Below are positions 1 to 11,269 of a stretch of 64,000 bases of DNA, one piece after another. The translations under genes and the position numbers were made by a program. Position 1 is the stretch's first letter; every line of letters starts with the position of its first letter. The stretch comes from Cordia subcordata (lineage: Eukaryota > Streptophyta > Magnoliopsida > Boraginales > Cordiaceae). The notes beneath the pieces are model-generated. The model saw nothing but the letters and a program-made list of their open reading frames with translations, had not been told where the DNA came from and did no database searches. The stretch is from positions 6,919,001 to 6,983,000 of the forward strand of contig JAPTOF010000016.1 in NCBI GenBank assembly GCA_028554755.1, written 5' to 3'.

Positions 1-2
1 GC

Positions 3-2087
3 TGGATTCCGTGCAAATATTTCACCATCAATGCTGCATCCTTGACCTTATTAGCTGTGGCTGTGAAGCTTCCATTGGACATAAGTACATCCATGCCAGG
101 CTGCATTGATCAGCTAGCAAAACTCAGCAGCACCGTGTTTATGTGCATTGCGATGGCTAATTTTATGCCCTTTGTGGGGTTGATGAATGATAGAGATCTT
201 TTGACAAATATGGCAGCCATGGGCATCCTAGTGGTCACGCTCTCTGTCAATGTAATCATCCAGATAAGTACTGGTCTGATTACCAATTTAGTGTTGTCAT
301 CATATATCCAGACTATTTGTTTTATGTTCCTATTGTTTGTAATATTGAGTTTCTCAGCTGTAGCTGTCCCAACCACCAAAAAGCATATGGAGCTCAAGTA
401 CAATGAGTTACACAAGAGAGCTTCAACTATGGGATTAGAAGCACATGAAATGTTCATGGTTGATAAGCTAAAGGAACGTCTAAGAATTTATTGGGTGATG
501 GCAGAAAGCGGTGATCCCCAGTTTGTGATGGCACGCTCAGTGACATGCTTCACTTCAGCAGGGCTATGCATTAATAGTGCTATTCTTTTAGCGTCAGCAG
601 AGATTGATTGCTATGCATCTGCAGATCCTAAGGGAAGCCAATCAGATTATGGGTGGTCTATCTATCTTATCTTAGTGATTCAGTCCATCGCCATGGTAAT
701 AGGTTCAATAGCCCCAGTATCCAGATTAATAGTTATTACTTCCATGAGTTTTACTAACATCTGCCGACATAAATTCAAGACGGAGGGTTATTGGACTCAA
801 AGGCTGATTGAATGGAAAGAGATGCCATTAGATTTGCCAATTAAAGGTCAGAGATGCCGAAAACTTATGCAGGGTACAAGAAACCAAATGCTCAACTTAT
901 GCATAAAACTTCAGAAAGGTATGGTCGTTCTGAGTAAATTTTTAGAGATGATATTTGCCCTTGCCATGATCGTTACATATTGGTCATGTTTCTGTTGCTT
1001 AAAGATCGTAACATATTTGTCATGTCTCTGTTGCCTTAAGAGGCGTAATAAATCTGATACAGAACCTGTTATGGAGCCGGGTCTTAGCTCTTACGTTTTG
1101 CTGCTTGAGGATGAGCATGAATTGCCTAAGAAGTTTTTGAAGGAAATCTGCAATTCTTATAATTGGATGATTCAATTGGGAGTGAAAAAGCAGCCTAAAA
1201 ACTTTTTGAAGCTTTTGAGGAATCCCATTACCTTCAAGGGGGTAGCAGAGTTTGATGATGATCAAATTCCGGATCTAAATTCTGAAGAGCCTCCTAATTG
1301 CTGGACTCTGCCTATAGTCACGTTAACAAGCATAGCTGTAGCTCTACCAAAAGTCAAAAATCTCATGGTTAGGCAGCTCTTTGAAAAAGTGGCCGAAGGT
1401 CTCCTGTACGCACGCATCATAGAGAGGAGCCTCTGCCCAGAAAAAGCATTGTTGACTGTCAGTGATGCAGCAGCAGTAGTGTGGGTTGAAATTGAATTAT
1501 ATCGCAAGTGGCTGAATAAGGATCTCCGGAAAATGGCACATAAAGCAAAAACCTGCAAGGAGGTTCTCGAAAGGCTTGCTACAAGCGCTGAAGAGGTTTT
1601 AATGTCCTTCAACACAAACACGAATGGTAGTAGTTCAGCACATGACCTGCTCAACTGGCCTGCTAAGGTAACAGCAGCTAACTCCATGTACAGAATTAGC
1701 CGAACTTTGCTGCTAGAGTATGATAGATGCATCAACCAGGCAGGTGACGTACTTTTCGGTAAAATATTGAACATGGTTGCGGATATTTTCTCTGCTTGCC
1801 TTACGAATTTACCTCGCGTAATTATAATGAAGTGTTATTCCAGTACCATTGAGGAGAGGGGGAAGCGTGTGAGAGAGGCAGCTCGACTTCTTGGTGAAAC
1901 TGAAGAGATTCTCAGATTTTTTCAGCAATGTGAACTTCCAAGTCTTGGTCCTGACAATGCGCCATATATTGATGCGTGGCGGACTCTCATTAAACATCAA
2001 TCCATGGCTTCCAATTCTATAAACAGCAATGTCAGAGATTCTAATGGTCTCAGGGAGCTGCATCTTGATATAGAAGAGGAGTCTTGA
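3..2087 (+). CDS. Uncharacterised plant multi-pass membrane protein, 5'-partial
   Basis: The frame is open from the window edge, so the true start lies upstream; the first residues read WIPCKYFTINAASLTLLAVA. About 694 residues are visible. The first ~330 are rich in hydrophobic stretches, giving about six candidate membrane spans (near window residues 38-60, 65-85, 95-120, 185-200, 215-245 and 310-340). The C-terminal half is soluble, helical and charged, ending in EEES before TGA. A Cys-rich 12-residue unit is duplicated just after the last span. The opening motif and overall design are, from memory, like a family of plant proteins annotated only as uncharacterised membrane proteins; no catalytic motif is seen. 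No frameshift is apparent. Function is unknown. That this is a real coding exon is near certain from length alone. Confidence 0.9.
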   Translation, partial: WIPCKYFTINAASLTLLAVAVKLPLDISTSMPGCIDQLAKLSSTVFMCIAMANFMPFVGLMNDRDLLTNMAAMGILVVTLSVNVIIQISTGLITNLVLSSYIQTICFMFLLFVILSFSAVAVPTTKKHMELKYNELHKRASTMGLEAHEMFMVDKLKERLRIYWVMAESGDPQFVMARSVTCFTSAGLCINSAILLASAEIDCYASADPKGSQSDYGWSIYLILVIQSIAMVIGSIAPVSRLIVITSMSFTNICRHKFKTEGYWTQRLIEWKEMPLDLPIKGQRCRKLMQGTRNQMLNLCIKLQKGMVVLSKFLEMIFALAMIVTYWSCFCCLKIVTYLSCLCCLKRRNKSDTEPVMEPGLSSYVLLLEDEHELPKKFLKEICNSYNWMIQLGVKKQPKNFLKLLRNPITFKGVAEFDDDQIPDLNSEEPPNCWTLPIVTLTSIAVALPKVKNLMVRQLFEKVAEGLLYARIIERSLCPEKALLTVSDAAAVVWVEIELYRKWLNKDLRKMAHKAKTCKEVLERLATSAEEVLMSFNTNTNGSSSAHDLLNWPAKVTAANSMYRISRTLLLEYDRCINQAGDVLFGKILNMVADIFSACLTNLPRVIIMKCYSSTIEERGKRVREAARLLGETEEILRFFQQCELPSLGPDNAPYIDAWRTLIKHQSMASNSINSNVRDSNGLRELHLDIEEES
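969..1040 (+). repeat. In-frame 36-bp tandem duplication coding a Cys-rich unit
   Basis: Two adjacent 36-bp units (969-1004 and 1005-1040) encode IVTYWSCFCCLK and IVTYLSCLCCLK. They differ at few bases and preserve the reading frame of the membrane-protein gene, so this is a recent internal duplication. Confidence 0.85.
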
Positions 2088-3419
2088 TTTAGAAAGATTG
2101 TTCTTTTACTAATGATAGAGTTGGCACATATAATCTCCATAGGCCTTCTTAAAACTATAGCTTCAGCTGTCTTTCTCTGGCTTGTAGAATAACTTTATGC
2201 ACATCTGCAACTATTTTGCTATTTAGCTTGCATATCTTGTTCAAAGTACTTGCAGAATGTTTCGGATTGTGTACCCAAGCAGATATTAATAGAGTAAATT
2301 TTGCTTATAGTATTGTCATCAAAATAGATGATTGGGAATGATACTAGCAAGCATAAGCACAATGTTATTCTCTTCTTTCAGCTGCACTGAGCTTGAAATA
2401 CTCTGTACCTAGTGTATACTGGATTTCTTTCAGTTTTTGCCTCCCCGATTGGACTTTATGTTAGTTTAATGGGGAAACTGTAGATTTTCTATAACGACTC
2501 AAGCTTAACTACTGGCTTGCCAACACATTAAGTCTAATCAACAAGCTTAAAATGCTTAAACCTACGTTTACAATAATAGTGAATCCATGCCGTAATAAAC
2601 AGAACACAAATTTCACACAAGTAGGACAAGGCGTCACGCTTTCCTCCCTAATCAAAGTCATATTGTTATGTGTCATTATTGCTGCTCTTACCTCCTTAAT
2701 AGATATTGCCTTTTGACATCTAATATCATATTTGTTATATCATATTTGCAGTAGGTCATTTCACTCCTGAGACGTGTTCTTTCTATCCTCGGCATTCATA
2801 CAGAGTTAACTATTGTTTCACACTTCATAAAACATTTTGTTAAATTGAGTTTGCATCATTAGCCCTTCACTGCTGTTGACAGTCAGGAGAAAACTGTGTT
2901 GGATATGTTTGACATAATGTTGTAAAAATACTCAGTAATAGACATTCTATTTTCCTTTTTCTTTATGGTTATAACCAAATATAATTAAAAGAAAAAGCAT
3001 TCCATGAATATTTTGCTTAAATTTTATGTTGTTTGGAATGACTATTCCTTTCTAGATTATTCTATCGTACTAAACAGATCATTAGTTCCCATAAGAAAAA
3101 CTTAGAATAAAGAAAAGAAAGCGATGCAGAAGAAGAGGAAAATTATTCTTAGCTGATTTTGCTTGGAATATATACTAATTGAACTATTAATAGAAGTCCA
3201 ATATTGCTCTTCGGTAGTTTCATTCCGTGATGCCTTCATTAATCTTATGGAGTCGGTAGCGTTTTTTATCAGATTTAATTGAATAACATTTACCTCCTTT
3301 TTGGGTTGATAACTAGCTACTGATTTGATCTGTCAAGAGCATATCCTTTGGCAATAAAAATTCTCACCATAGCCTTCATCAAATTGCATGTCAAAAGAAG
3401 ATACATGGAGAAACACTGT
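2088..3419. other. Intergenic, no gene seen
   Basis: Contains the presumed 3' UTR of the membrane-protein gene followed by AT-rich DNA. No open frame of note, RNA gene or recognisable element was seen. Confidence 0.6.
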
Positions 3420-3715
3420 TATTTCCAGACTCGAATTTGAGTTCTGTCATAACTTAACTTTATAACATTGCGAGGGGATCCAAATTCTCAAGAATCAAGA
3501 ATCTAGTTGAGATTACAGCACCCTGCTATTTCCAGGCTCGGATTTGGATTCTCTCATAACTTAATTTCATAACATTATGAGGGGATCCAAATCCTCAAGA
3601 ATCGAGAATTTAGTTAGGATTACAACGTCATGCTATTTTCAGACTCGAATTTGAATTCTCTCACAACTTAACTGAGTAACAGTACGAGGGAATCCAAATC
3701 CTCGAAAACCAACCT
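3420..3715. repeat. 107-bp tandem repeat, about 2.8 copies
   Basis: Units begin at 3420, 3527 and 3634, each starting TATTTCCAGaCTCG-like and containing a conserved GGGGATCCAAAT-type segment. The array ends about 20 bp from the stop codon of the convergently placed C2-domain gene, so it lies in that gene's likely 3' UTR. Copies have diverged by scattered substitutions. Confidence 0.85.
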
Positions 3716-3736
3716 TGAATTTCAAAAGCAGTTCGT

Positions 3737-4327
3737 CTAGTCTATCCTTGTTAGCTGCTCTCCCAAATGCATTGTCATTGGGATACCAATCACTGTCTGT
3801 CCAGGGCTCATTCTAGGCAAATGTGGCATATTATTGTTCAGCAATGGCCTTTGAGGATTACTCACATTAGGAAGTTGACCTTCCACCAATCTGACGCCAA
3901 CATTAACAACACCATGACCCCTGGTACCATCTCTGCCCCACAGCCGATAACTCAGGTGCCCAACCGACCCCGCCGGGAACAGGTTCGGTAAGATATCGGC
4001 CGCCGGAATCCCGCACCAGCCAAGCTGAGTCCTCCCCCAGATGAGATTCTTACTGCACAACTGAAGGTATATACAAGACTGTGAATGGTAAAAAAAGCCC
4101 GCATCAAGAGGAAGCTCAAATTTTTCACCCCATGCAGGGTTAACCCCTCCTTTATCATCCACCCTTGTTACATAAACTTTACCACCGTGGTTAAAATCTC
4201 CATTGGTGATGACAATGAAGGGTTTTAGGCAACCAGAGAAGAGACTTGATGATTTCTTGAGCCCTTGTGCTGATATAATGGTGACCTCCAAAATGCATGG
4301 CTGCTTATAAGTAGTACAACTCTGCAT
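3737..4327 (-). CDS. C2-domain protein, single exon
   Basis: This 196-residue protein starts MQSCTTYKQPCILEVTIISA and carries one C2 domain at roughly residues 10-155. Family hallmarks are the LEVTIISAQGL first strand, the NPAWGEKFELPL strand and an LSYRLWGRDGTRGHGVVNV strand near the end of the domain. It is like plant small C2 proteins of the SRC2/BAP type, which bind membrane phospholipid, often with calcium, in stress or defence signalling. Calcium-ligand aspartates are only partly evident (VDDKGG; GRDG), so calcium dependence is uncertain. No transmembrane segment or signal peptide is seen. The 40-residue tail is Pro/Asn-rich. The start is the first ATG in an ORF of family-like length. 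A 107-bp tandem array begins just past the stop. Confidence 0.85.
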   Translation of the reverse strand: MQSCTTYKQPCILEVTIISAQGLKKSSSLFSGCLKPFIVITNGDFNHGGKVYVTRVDDKGGVNPAWGEKFELPLDAGFFYHSQSCIYLQLCSKNLIWGRTQLGWCGIPAADILPNLFPAGSVGHLSYRLWGRDGTRGHGVVNVGVRLVEGQLPNVSNPQRPLLNNNMPHLPRMSPGQTVIGIPMTMHLGEQLTRID

Positions 4328-4869
4328 GATAAATCAATTTAACAAGTTTTTTGGTCAAATTTTGTGTATGAGTTTATATACATATGTTGTAAGCGTTTGC
4401 CTATGCCATTTTTGAAGATTTTAAAGTGTGTTCTTGGAGGCTTCAGGCGTGGCTCACAGTGCAACTTCCTTTGTGGAAAAAAAGGGGGAAAAGGAAATTC
4501 TTTGGAATTGAAAATTAAAAGGAGTAGAGAATTTCCACGGTAACGTGTCCAAAGAATTTTCTTGGGTAGTTGTTTTTGTTAAAGACGGCACGTACGACAA
4601 AAATTCAGACAAATATAGTCTTGATAAAGAATTAACAAATAACAAGCACTGATCTTTTCAAGATAGACCGTCAGATCCGCAAGCAAGCGAAATTAATATT
4701 GTAAATATAATTAATAATTACTTGGGTCCTTAAATCAACAGATTAAAATGGTCAACTCGAGGTATTAGTTATAATTACACCAACAGTTTATAAACGAATC
4801 ACAAATCACTTTGCAAATCGATGTGAAAATTTTTTATTTTGTCGCCAAAAACCTATTGATTGATGGATT
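4328..4869. other. Upstream region of the C2 gene, no other gene
   Basis: AT-rich sequence expected to contain the 5' UTR and promoter of the minus-strand C2 gene. No further coding signal was recognised. Confidence 0.5.
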
Positions 4870-5215
4870 AATAATGAAGCACTCGAGCAATTCAATTTGC
4901 TTCTAGAGAAGGATAGAAGGAGTGAAATATTTTTGAGAACTTTAGATCGAATAAAAAGGCAACTTCCTTACCCTTTGTCGAGGAACTTAAGAGGATGCTT
5001 AAATATTCAGGGTTTAGGTTATTGCGCATTTCTAAAGAAATAAATATGTGTGTTGATTGGCTTGCGAACTTGGGATTGCTGTTACTTTTTAGGGATGAAT
5101 ATTTTTGAGGATACACCAAATGTTATCACTTATCAGGAAGATTTTAGGAGAGGATGTAAGAGGTCACTTCTCCTCTAGAATGATGGTTTGATCTCTTTAG
5201 TGCTGCCTCTTTGGG
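4870..5215 (+). pseudogene. Decayed RNase H-like domain of a plant non-LTR retroelement
   Basis: At 5025-5080 the frame reads RISKEINMCVDWLANLGLL, matching the C-terminal HxxREvNxxaDwLAnlG motif of plant retroelement RNase H (RVT_3 type). The following DNA (about 5094-5170) aligns by eye with the same segment of the copies at 58.1 and 59.4 kb, although the frame shifts repeatedly. L1-type plant retrotransposons are known to have acquired such an RNase H domain. No intact ORF remains and no ends or target duplication were found. Confidence 0.7.
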
Positions 5216-6103
5216 AAGAAAATATTTCCAAGAAGAATAATTGTATAATTATTTACCGTTCTTTTTTAACTAATTAAAAAAAATTAGTAAAGAATTGCTT
5301 TTCAACACCGGTTTTCTAATATTTTATTCGGCTTAAAACTTCCTCCATAATAATTATAAATATATACTGTCTTTTTATGGAAATGGAGAATTGATCTTGG
5401 CCAGAAGAAACTAAAAAGAGCGGTTTGGGTGATGTGTGTTTTTGAGGTTGACAAGGATGTGCTAGATTGTACCGTTGTGGTGACCAATCATTGACGCCAA
5501 AATTGCAAGTCCTCCTTTCTAACGAGATAATGAAAGAGGTATGATGGTAAATCTTCATATGCCGATTATGATAGAAAAGAATAAATTCGAACTTAAAATA
5601 CTTGATTTTCAAGGTCACAAACTTAATGGTGTAACAACTATAAGACATGCTTTAAATTAATTGGGTAAAGTAACACACTACTTGATCCCTATGTCTTTGG
5701 TGAATTAAAGATCTTTGACCTAATAAATTAAAATGTTATTTGAATAATTACTTAAACTTTTAAGAAATAAGATAATATGGTACTCGTGAATATTATATGT
5801 AGTAAATCTTGGTGCCTCCCTTCAATATTAATTTATTCAATTTTTTCTTTTTCCATAAACATTCGCAAAGTTAATCACGATTTTCTTGTCCATTAAGAGT
5901 TCGTTTTGTATGATAGAATAGTTTGAAAAGTAATGATCATTTAAGGCAGAAAACTCACGGAATACTTGTTTTTTTTCTTGTGTTTGGTTAAAATTGTAAA
6001 AAAAAAAAGAAGCTAAAATAGAATATTCATTTTAAATCATATGTATGGTAAAATTATTTTAACATGTTAGAAAGGAATGAAAATCAATTTTATTAACAAA
6101 AAT
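5216..6103. other. AT-rich intergenic DNA
   Basis: Short spurious frames only; no recognisable gene, RNA or element. Confidence 0.5.
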
Positions 6104-6857
6104 ACGTTTAGGCGTTGTTTGGCAACCGTGTTTCAACTAGTGTTTAGTGTTTTGACTTGGTCAAAATACTATCTCCTCCAATTTTTGTTGTTCGGTAAAG
6201 TAGTGTTCTAGATAGTGTTGTCAGTTGAAATAGTGTTTGAAATAGTATTTCTAAAACGTTAATATTTTTAACGTTTCAGGTAGTGGTTAATGTTTCATTT
6301 TTCATTTTAGCAATCTTACCCACTCTTCAATATTTTCTTTGCAATTCCACCTACTATACAAACTCTTTCTACATTTTTATATTTTCTTTCACAAGTATAA
6401 ATCTAAAATAAAATAAAAAGTAATTTTAAATCCTATCTATATCAAAATATACTAAAAAAGTGTAAGTCTTATTTCCCATATAATATTTTTCTTGAAAAAA
6501 AAATTTGATAAAAAATATTTCTACAATAATAACATTTTTCGTAATATTAACAAAATTAATTTATCAAAAGTAATTTTATTATACTTTAATAATCAAATGT
6601 TATTACAAGAAACATATATCTAATTATGAATAAATTATCTCTTTTCAATAATAGTAATAATAATTATATTTATCATAACATAATAACATAATACGAATGC
6701 CTTTTTATGTCATTTTACATTCATTAACTAATCAAATAATTAATTTTATCGAACACATATTATTCAATTAGCTAACCAAATAGCTATCCGCTAACAGTTA
6801 ATAACTACTCAAACCACTATCTCTTACTCAAATAACTAACTTTGCTAAACAGGCCTT
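6104..6857. mobile_element. Possible hAT-like non-autonomous element
   Basis: The left end reads GGCGTTGTTTGGCAA and the reverse complement of the right end reads GGCCTGTTTAGCAAA, a style of terminus common in plant DNA transposons. The ~0.75-kb interior is AT-rich and non-coding. A clear target-site duplication was not found, so the limits are approximate. Confidence 0.4.
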
Positions 6858-7725
6858 TATTCTTTAATTTGGCATAAATTTGAGTGTATCCATAACAACT
6901 AATTTTATACAATACTAATATAAACTAAAACTCTTACCATTCTTTTTATTAGCAATAAAATATAGCATTACTTATTCTATCATTTTCATTTTAACATGAT
7001 ATTTCAATTTGTTTACTTTTTTTAACGTAATTAAAAGAGAAAAGTTATCCATCTAATAAAATACATATGTTTTCAAACTAAATTAGGGTAAAACATCGAA
7101 TAGACATGTTTATTTTTAATTTGTCAAACTCTTATTTCTTTAAAATTTTAAATTTTTAACTTTTCAAATTTTTGGAATTTTTTCATTTTTAAATAAATGG
7201 TTGATAAGTTGATTAGTAATAGATGAGAAAAAAATTATTTTGAGATTTAACTTTATTTTCTATTGATTTTCACTTAAGTCGAAATATTCATTCTTTACGT
7301 TTGACTAAGAAATGAGTTTTCTTACTTTTTCTTCATTCCATAAAAATGAGCTTTCCCAATTTCAATTAGTCTTACCAAACACAAAAAATAAAAAAATAAA
7401 AACTAAAATTACTATTCCTTTCCAAGTCATTTTAGTATACTAAACATAACCTAACTTTTCCTATTTATTTTAATAAATCTGGACCCCTTCTTCATGGCTA
7501 CTCAGAGCCTTTCTTGGTCGTTCTTCTTAGTGAAGATGTTAAAAGATTTCTCATCTTTTAATGAATTAGATAACCTTTTGTTCACATAACTTCGATGTTA
7601 ATATTAACCTTCTAAAATTGAGGATTAGTCCTTCATATTCTTTTACTGCTTAAAATAAAATTACTATTAATAAATAAGGTAGTATAAAAAATGAATCAAG
7701 TCTTAATATTATAATATTACAATTA

Positions 7726-7950
7726 TAATTTAAGAAATTAGTTGTCAAGATCAAACGTCATGTAAAAACCATAGCTGTCCGACAACAATTATTATACATG
7801 GCCTGTTGCGTGGTTTTACAAACCAATCAAATATATATTGATAGATTGTAATTTAAGAAATTAGTTGTCAAGATCAAACGTCATGTAAAAACCATAGCTG
7901 TCCGATACCAATTATTGTATATAGCCTGTTGCGTGGATTTACAAACCAAT

Positions 7951-7961
<11 letters not shown>
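7726..7961. repeat. 123-bp direct tandem duplication
   Basis: A unit starting TAATTTAAGAAATTAGTTGT occurs at 7726 and 7849, with few substitutions over about 110 bp. The second copy runs into the adjacent (AT)n tract, while the first ends in a short ATATATAT. Confidence 0.9.

Positions 7962-7984
<23 letters not shown>
7954..7984. repeat. (AT)n microsatellite
   Basis: About 15 uninterrupted AT units at the end of the second copy of the 123-bp duplication. Confidence 0.95.
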
Positions 7985-7986
<2 letters not shown>

Positions 7987-9982
7987 TATATTACGTATCC
8001 TTATCTGTTAGAACACACATATTCGAAATCTGTAGAAGTTTCTGTTGTTTGTCTAGTCACTGATGGAACTTGTGTCTTCCTCGATCAAATCAAATACAAT
8101 TCTTCTATGATATTGAATGAATTCAGAATCTAATTCAAAAAAAGAATTTGCGGTCACAATAAAGATTATCATAAATCAAATCAAATCTGGGTTTTATTCT
8201 ATTAGATAGAATAGGTTATACATTTGATGATATTAGATGAATACAAAATCTAATTTTGAAAAAGAAAAAAAGTATCTGGTCACAAAAAAGGAAAAAAAAG
8301 TTTGTGGTCACAAAAGTTTAAATTATTATAAAAACTATTGTATTGTAACACCCACAATTTGCTATGTATTTATGTTAAGGCTACACCAAGTATTACCCAA
8401 ATCTTACGTCTCTTGCAGATTTTTTGTGAATTTTTCCAAAACAGGCATTTAATTAGTAGAGACAAAGGGGTACTCAATTTGTTTGCCCTGAACATGACAT
8501 CTTACCCTACAATTGCAATGCAATTTCCGGCTGAATTAAATATTAATTATTCTGCCTGGCCAGCTCAACTAGTAAGCATGTGAAGTAGAATAGGACCTAA
8601 CTTTACGCCATTTGAGAGTGTTTGCATTTAGTTTGATTATTTGGTTGTGGACCATTTTATTATTGAGATTACCTGTAACACGACTTATTCTTTGGTTATG
8701 GAGTTTATATTTCGTTATAGTCCCTTTAAACCGTTATTCAAGGACTGTTATGCTACTCTTAATTATAGAATAGGTTACGTCCTGAAGTACATGTATGAAA
8801 AGGTTACAGGTAAATAGGTCGGTTTATTAATTGTCGTATTGACTTTTTTATCGGCTGCTCTGTTCTCGAAGTGTTCCCTAGACAGCTGATTACTTTGTTG
8901 GAGGAAGGTGGGAGGGGCATGACTATACTAGACGAGTCATTGTGTAGTAGATTTTAGCTTTCTTTCCAATAAAAATAAAATGAAATAAAATAAAATAGAC
9001 TAAACTAGTTAGTACTTGGATTAACTTAAAAAAAGTTAAAACTTTGAAAAAAAATTCAAATTCATCTTCTTCTTCTTTTTCTTTTTCAAAAGTAAAAAAA
9101 TTCTAACTTTTTTAAAAAATACTTTTTTAAAAATTATATAAAAAAAAAACATTTTTAAAAGAAGCGAATCGAGACTGAGTCATATAATCCATATCTCTTG
9201 TGGAAGTTTTCCACAAAATTTCCATGATAGGGACCAACCAAATGATGTTAAGTTTTTTGTGCTTTAGCAAGTGGATGGATTGACATATTTGGAACGCTAC
9301 TTGTTGCCACTGATCATTTTGGAAGAAAAGAAAAAAAATGACAGCCTAGCAAACGCAGATTTTTCCACAAGCCCCAACGGGAAAAACAAAGCATCCAAGA
9401 ATTTTCTCCATTGATCATTTGAAGAGACTTGTGCCTCCAAACCTTTGCCGAATGATACCAACCTCTATAGACTCTTCGAGTATCCATCTACGAGTATTAA
9501 TAGTCGACGTAATAGCAGTTCCGTCCAATATAAAAAAAAATACGAGTTTAAATTTCGAAAAACGTACTCGTTGGGAGGACTTTTCCTCTACCATTCTTGG
9601 TATGATATGGATTAGTTTCAAGTCTAATGTGACTTAGAAACATCCTAACTTAAAATAATAAAAAAAAATGTTATTTTACAAACTTCTCTAAATTTTATCT
9701 TCTACTTAATGGGAGTCTTGATGCATGTAAAGTTGTCGAGATATGATCTAAAAGTTAATAGAAACGACTCATTCTAAAATACATTGTAAGACAACAAATT
9801 AAACTGCAAAGTCAATTTAATCCTTAAATTCTGTTAATAGTGAAAATTTTTTATACCAAACTGTATATCTAATTCGATTATTATTCTTTTTCTTTTTGCC
9901 GGCAGAAACGACAATTAGATACTTCGATAGATGTACTCGCGTGCTTACTCGGTTTGTGGGGCGTGCACAGTTTTATATTGGT
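7985..9982. other. Gene-free intergenic stretch
   Basis: AT-rich sequence with homopolymer runs. Two overlapping ~70-codon frames near 9415-9637 lie on opposite strands and show no family motif. Confidence 0.5.
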
Positions 9983-9991
9983 CTGCAGGGC
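9983..9991 (+). repeat. Left 9-bp target-site duplication of the MULE
   Basis: CTGCAGGGC directly precedes the left inverted repeat and matches CAGCAAGGC at the right flank in 7 of 9 positions. Nine bp is the usual MULE target duplication length. Confidence 0.75.
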
Positions 9992-10093
9992 GGATTTTTT
10001 TTTTATAAATAATACAAATTATAAAATTTTTTACGAAAATAGTTTTGTTTTGTAATAGATTTTAAATATAGCGTTTTCGGCTATTCAAAAGCC
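9992..10093 (+). repeat. Left terminal inverted repeat of the MULE
   Basis: Pairs with 17210-17312 in reverse complement. Shared blocks include ACAAATTATAAAA, ACGAAAATAG/ACAAAAATAG, AAATATAG and CTATTCAAAAG. Identity by eye is roughly 80%. Confidence 0.88.
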
Positions 10094-10467
10094 AAATCAG
10101 CTGTTCAATCAACGAAATCAAGCATTTATTACTATGCCATTGGGAGAATGATTTTCAACTTTTGAATAGCCGAATTCAACTATTGAATAGCTGAAATTGA
10201 GCAATTTAAATGACCGCAGTAAATGCGCCTCGTTATTAACGTTTTGGCAATTGAAAAGCCAAATTCGGCGATTAAAAAGCTGAACATTAATCACCATTTA
10301 ACCCGGCTTCTTCTTTTTCCTTACACCCAAAGCTTTTTCGTTCTCCCCTCCCATCTTCCCCCATGAAAAATTCAAACTCCTAAACCCTCAATTCTAACTC
10401 AAAACAAGCCCCAAGCCTAGGAATTTGCCCATTCTTGTAAGTTTTTAAAGTTCTTATCGATTTAAAT

Positions 10468-10625
10468 TTTTGGTTTTTATGTGCATATGTATGTTTTATA
10501 TGTACGTATATGTTGTATATGTATATCATGTGTATGTATATAGCTTTTATGTGCATATATATGCTGTGTATGTATATATCTTTTTTATCTATATATATGT
10601 TGTGTATGTATGTGTTCCATGTGTA
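10468..10625 (+). repeat. TGTATA-rich degenerate short repeat
   Basis: Repeated variants of TTTTATGTGCATATATATG and TGTGTATGTATAT. Low-complexity DNA just inside the left arm of the MULE; the open frame through it is not a gene. Confidence 0.6.
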
Positions 10626-10991
10626 GATGCTGATATAGTTGTTAACGTAGATATTGTAAATGTATGTTTAGTTGTAGATATAGACAATAGGAAAATTAAA
10701 ATTAATAGGATGTTTGGAACAATAAAATCTAATGAAATTAAGAAATTTATTAATTACTATGTTTAGAATGTTATAGAATTAAAAAAATAGAATGGAATGA
10801 AATTAAGAAATAGGAATTTATTAAACTTAAAAAAATTGTAGAAAGTATTGAATATAATAGGAAATTTATTAATTATTATGCCTAGAGTGTTATAGAATTA
10901 AAAAAATCTAATGGAATGAAATTAAGAAATATGAATTTATTAAACTTATAAAAACTTGTAGGAAATATTGAATTTAATAATTATAAAAACT

Positions 10992-11017
10992 TATCATTAT
11001 TATTATCATCATCATCA

Positions 11018-11078
<61 letters not shown>

Positions 11079-11237
11079 TACTATTATTATTACTGTTATT
11101 GTCATTATTATTATTACTACTACTACCACTATTACTACTACTACTATTATTATTACTGTTATTGTTATTATTATTATTGTTGTTGTTGTTGTATTATTAT
11201 TATTATTACTATAATTATTATCATTGTAATTACTATT
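10992..11237 (+). repeat. Compound trinucleotide microsatellite (ATC/ATT/ACT)n
   Basis: A tract of about 245 bp of TTA/TTATCA/TTACTA variants. A frame across it would encode almost only tyrosine, which is a repeat artefact and not a protein. Confidence 0.95.
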
Positions 11238-11269
11238 AATATAATTACTAATTAATTAATTTATTGCCC

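Noticed and set aside
110..2063. Several minus-strand frames opposite the membrane-protein gene
   Set aside because: Shadows of the long plus-strand coding frame; no motifs of their own.
3420..3715. Regularly spaced repeats considered as a CRISPR-like array
   Set aside because: The units are contiguous 107-bp tandem copies with no spacers, in plant nuclear DNA.
10470..10766. 98-codon frame near the left MULE arm
   Set aside because: Arises from TGTATA-type low-complexity DNA; composition-driven (Tyr/Val) and without motif.
10968..11255. 95-codon frame rich in tyrosine
   Set aside because: It is the translation of a trinucleotide microsatellite; no start context, no family similarity.
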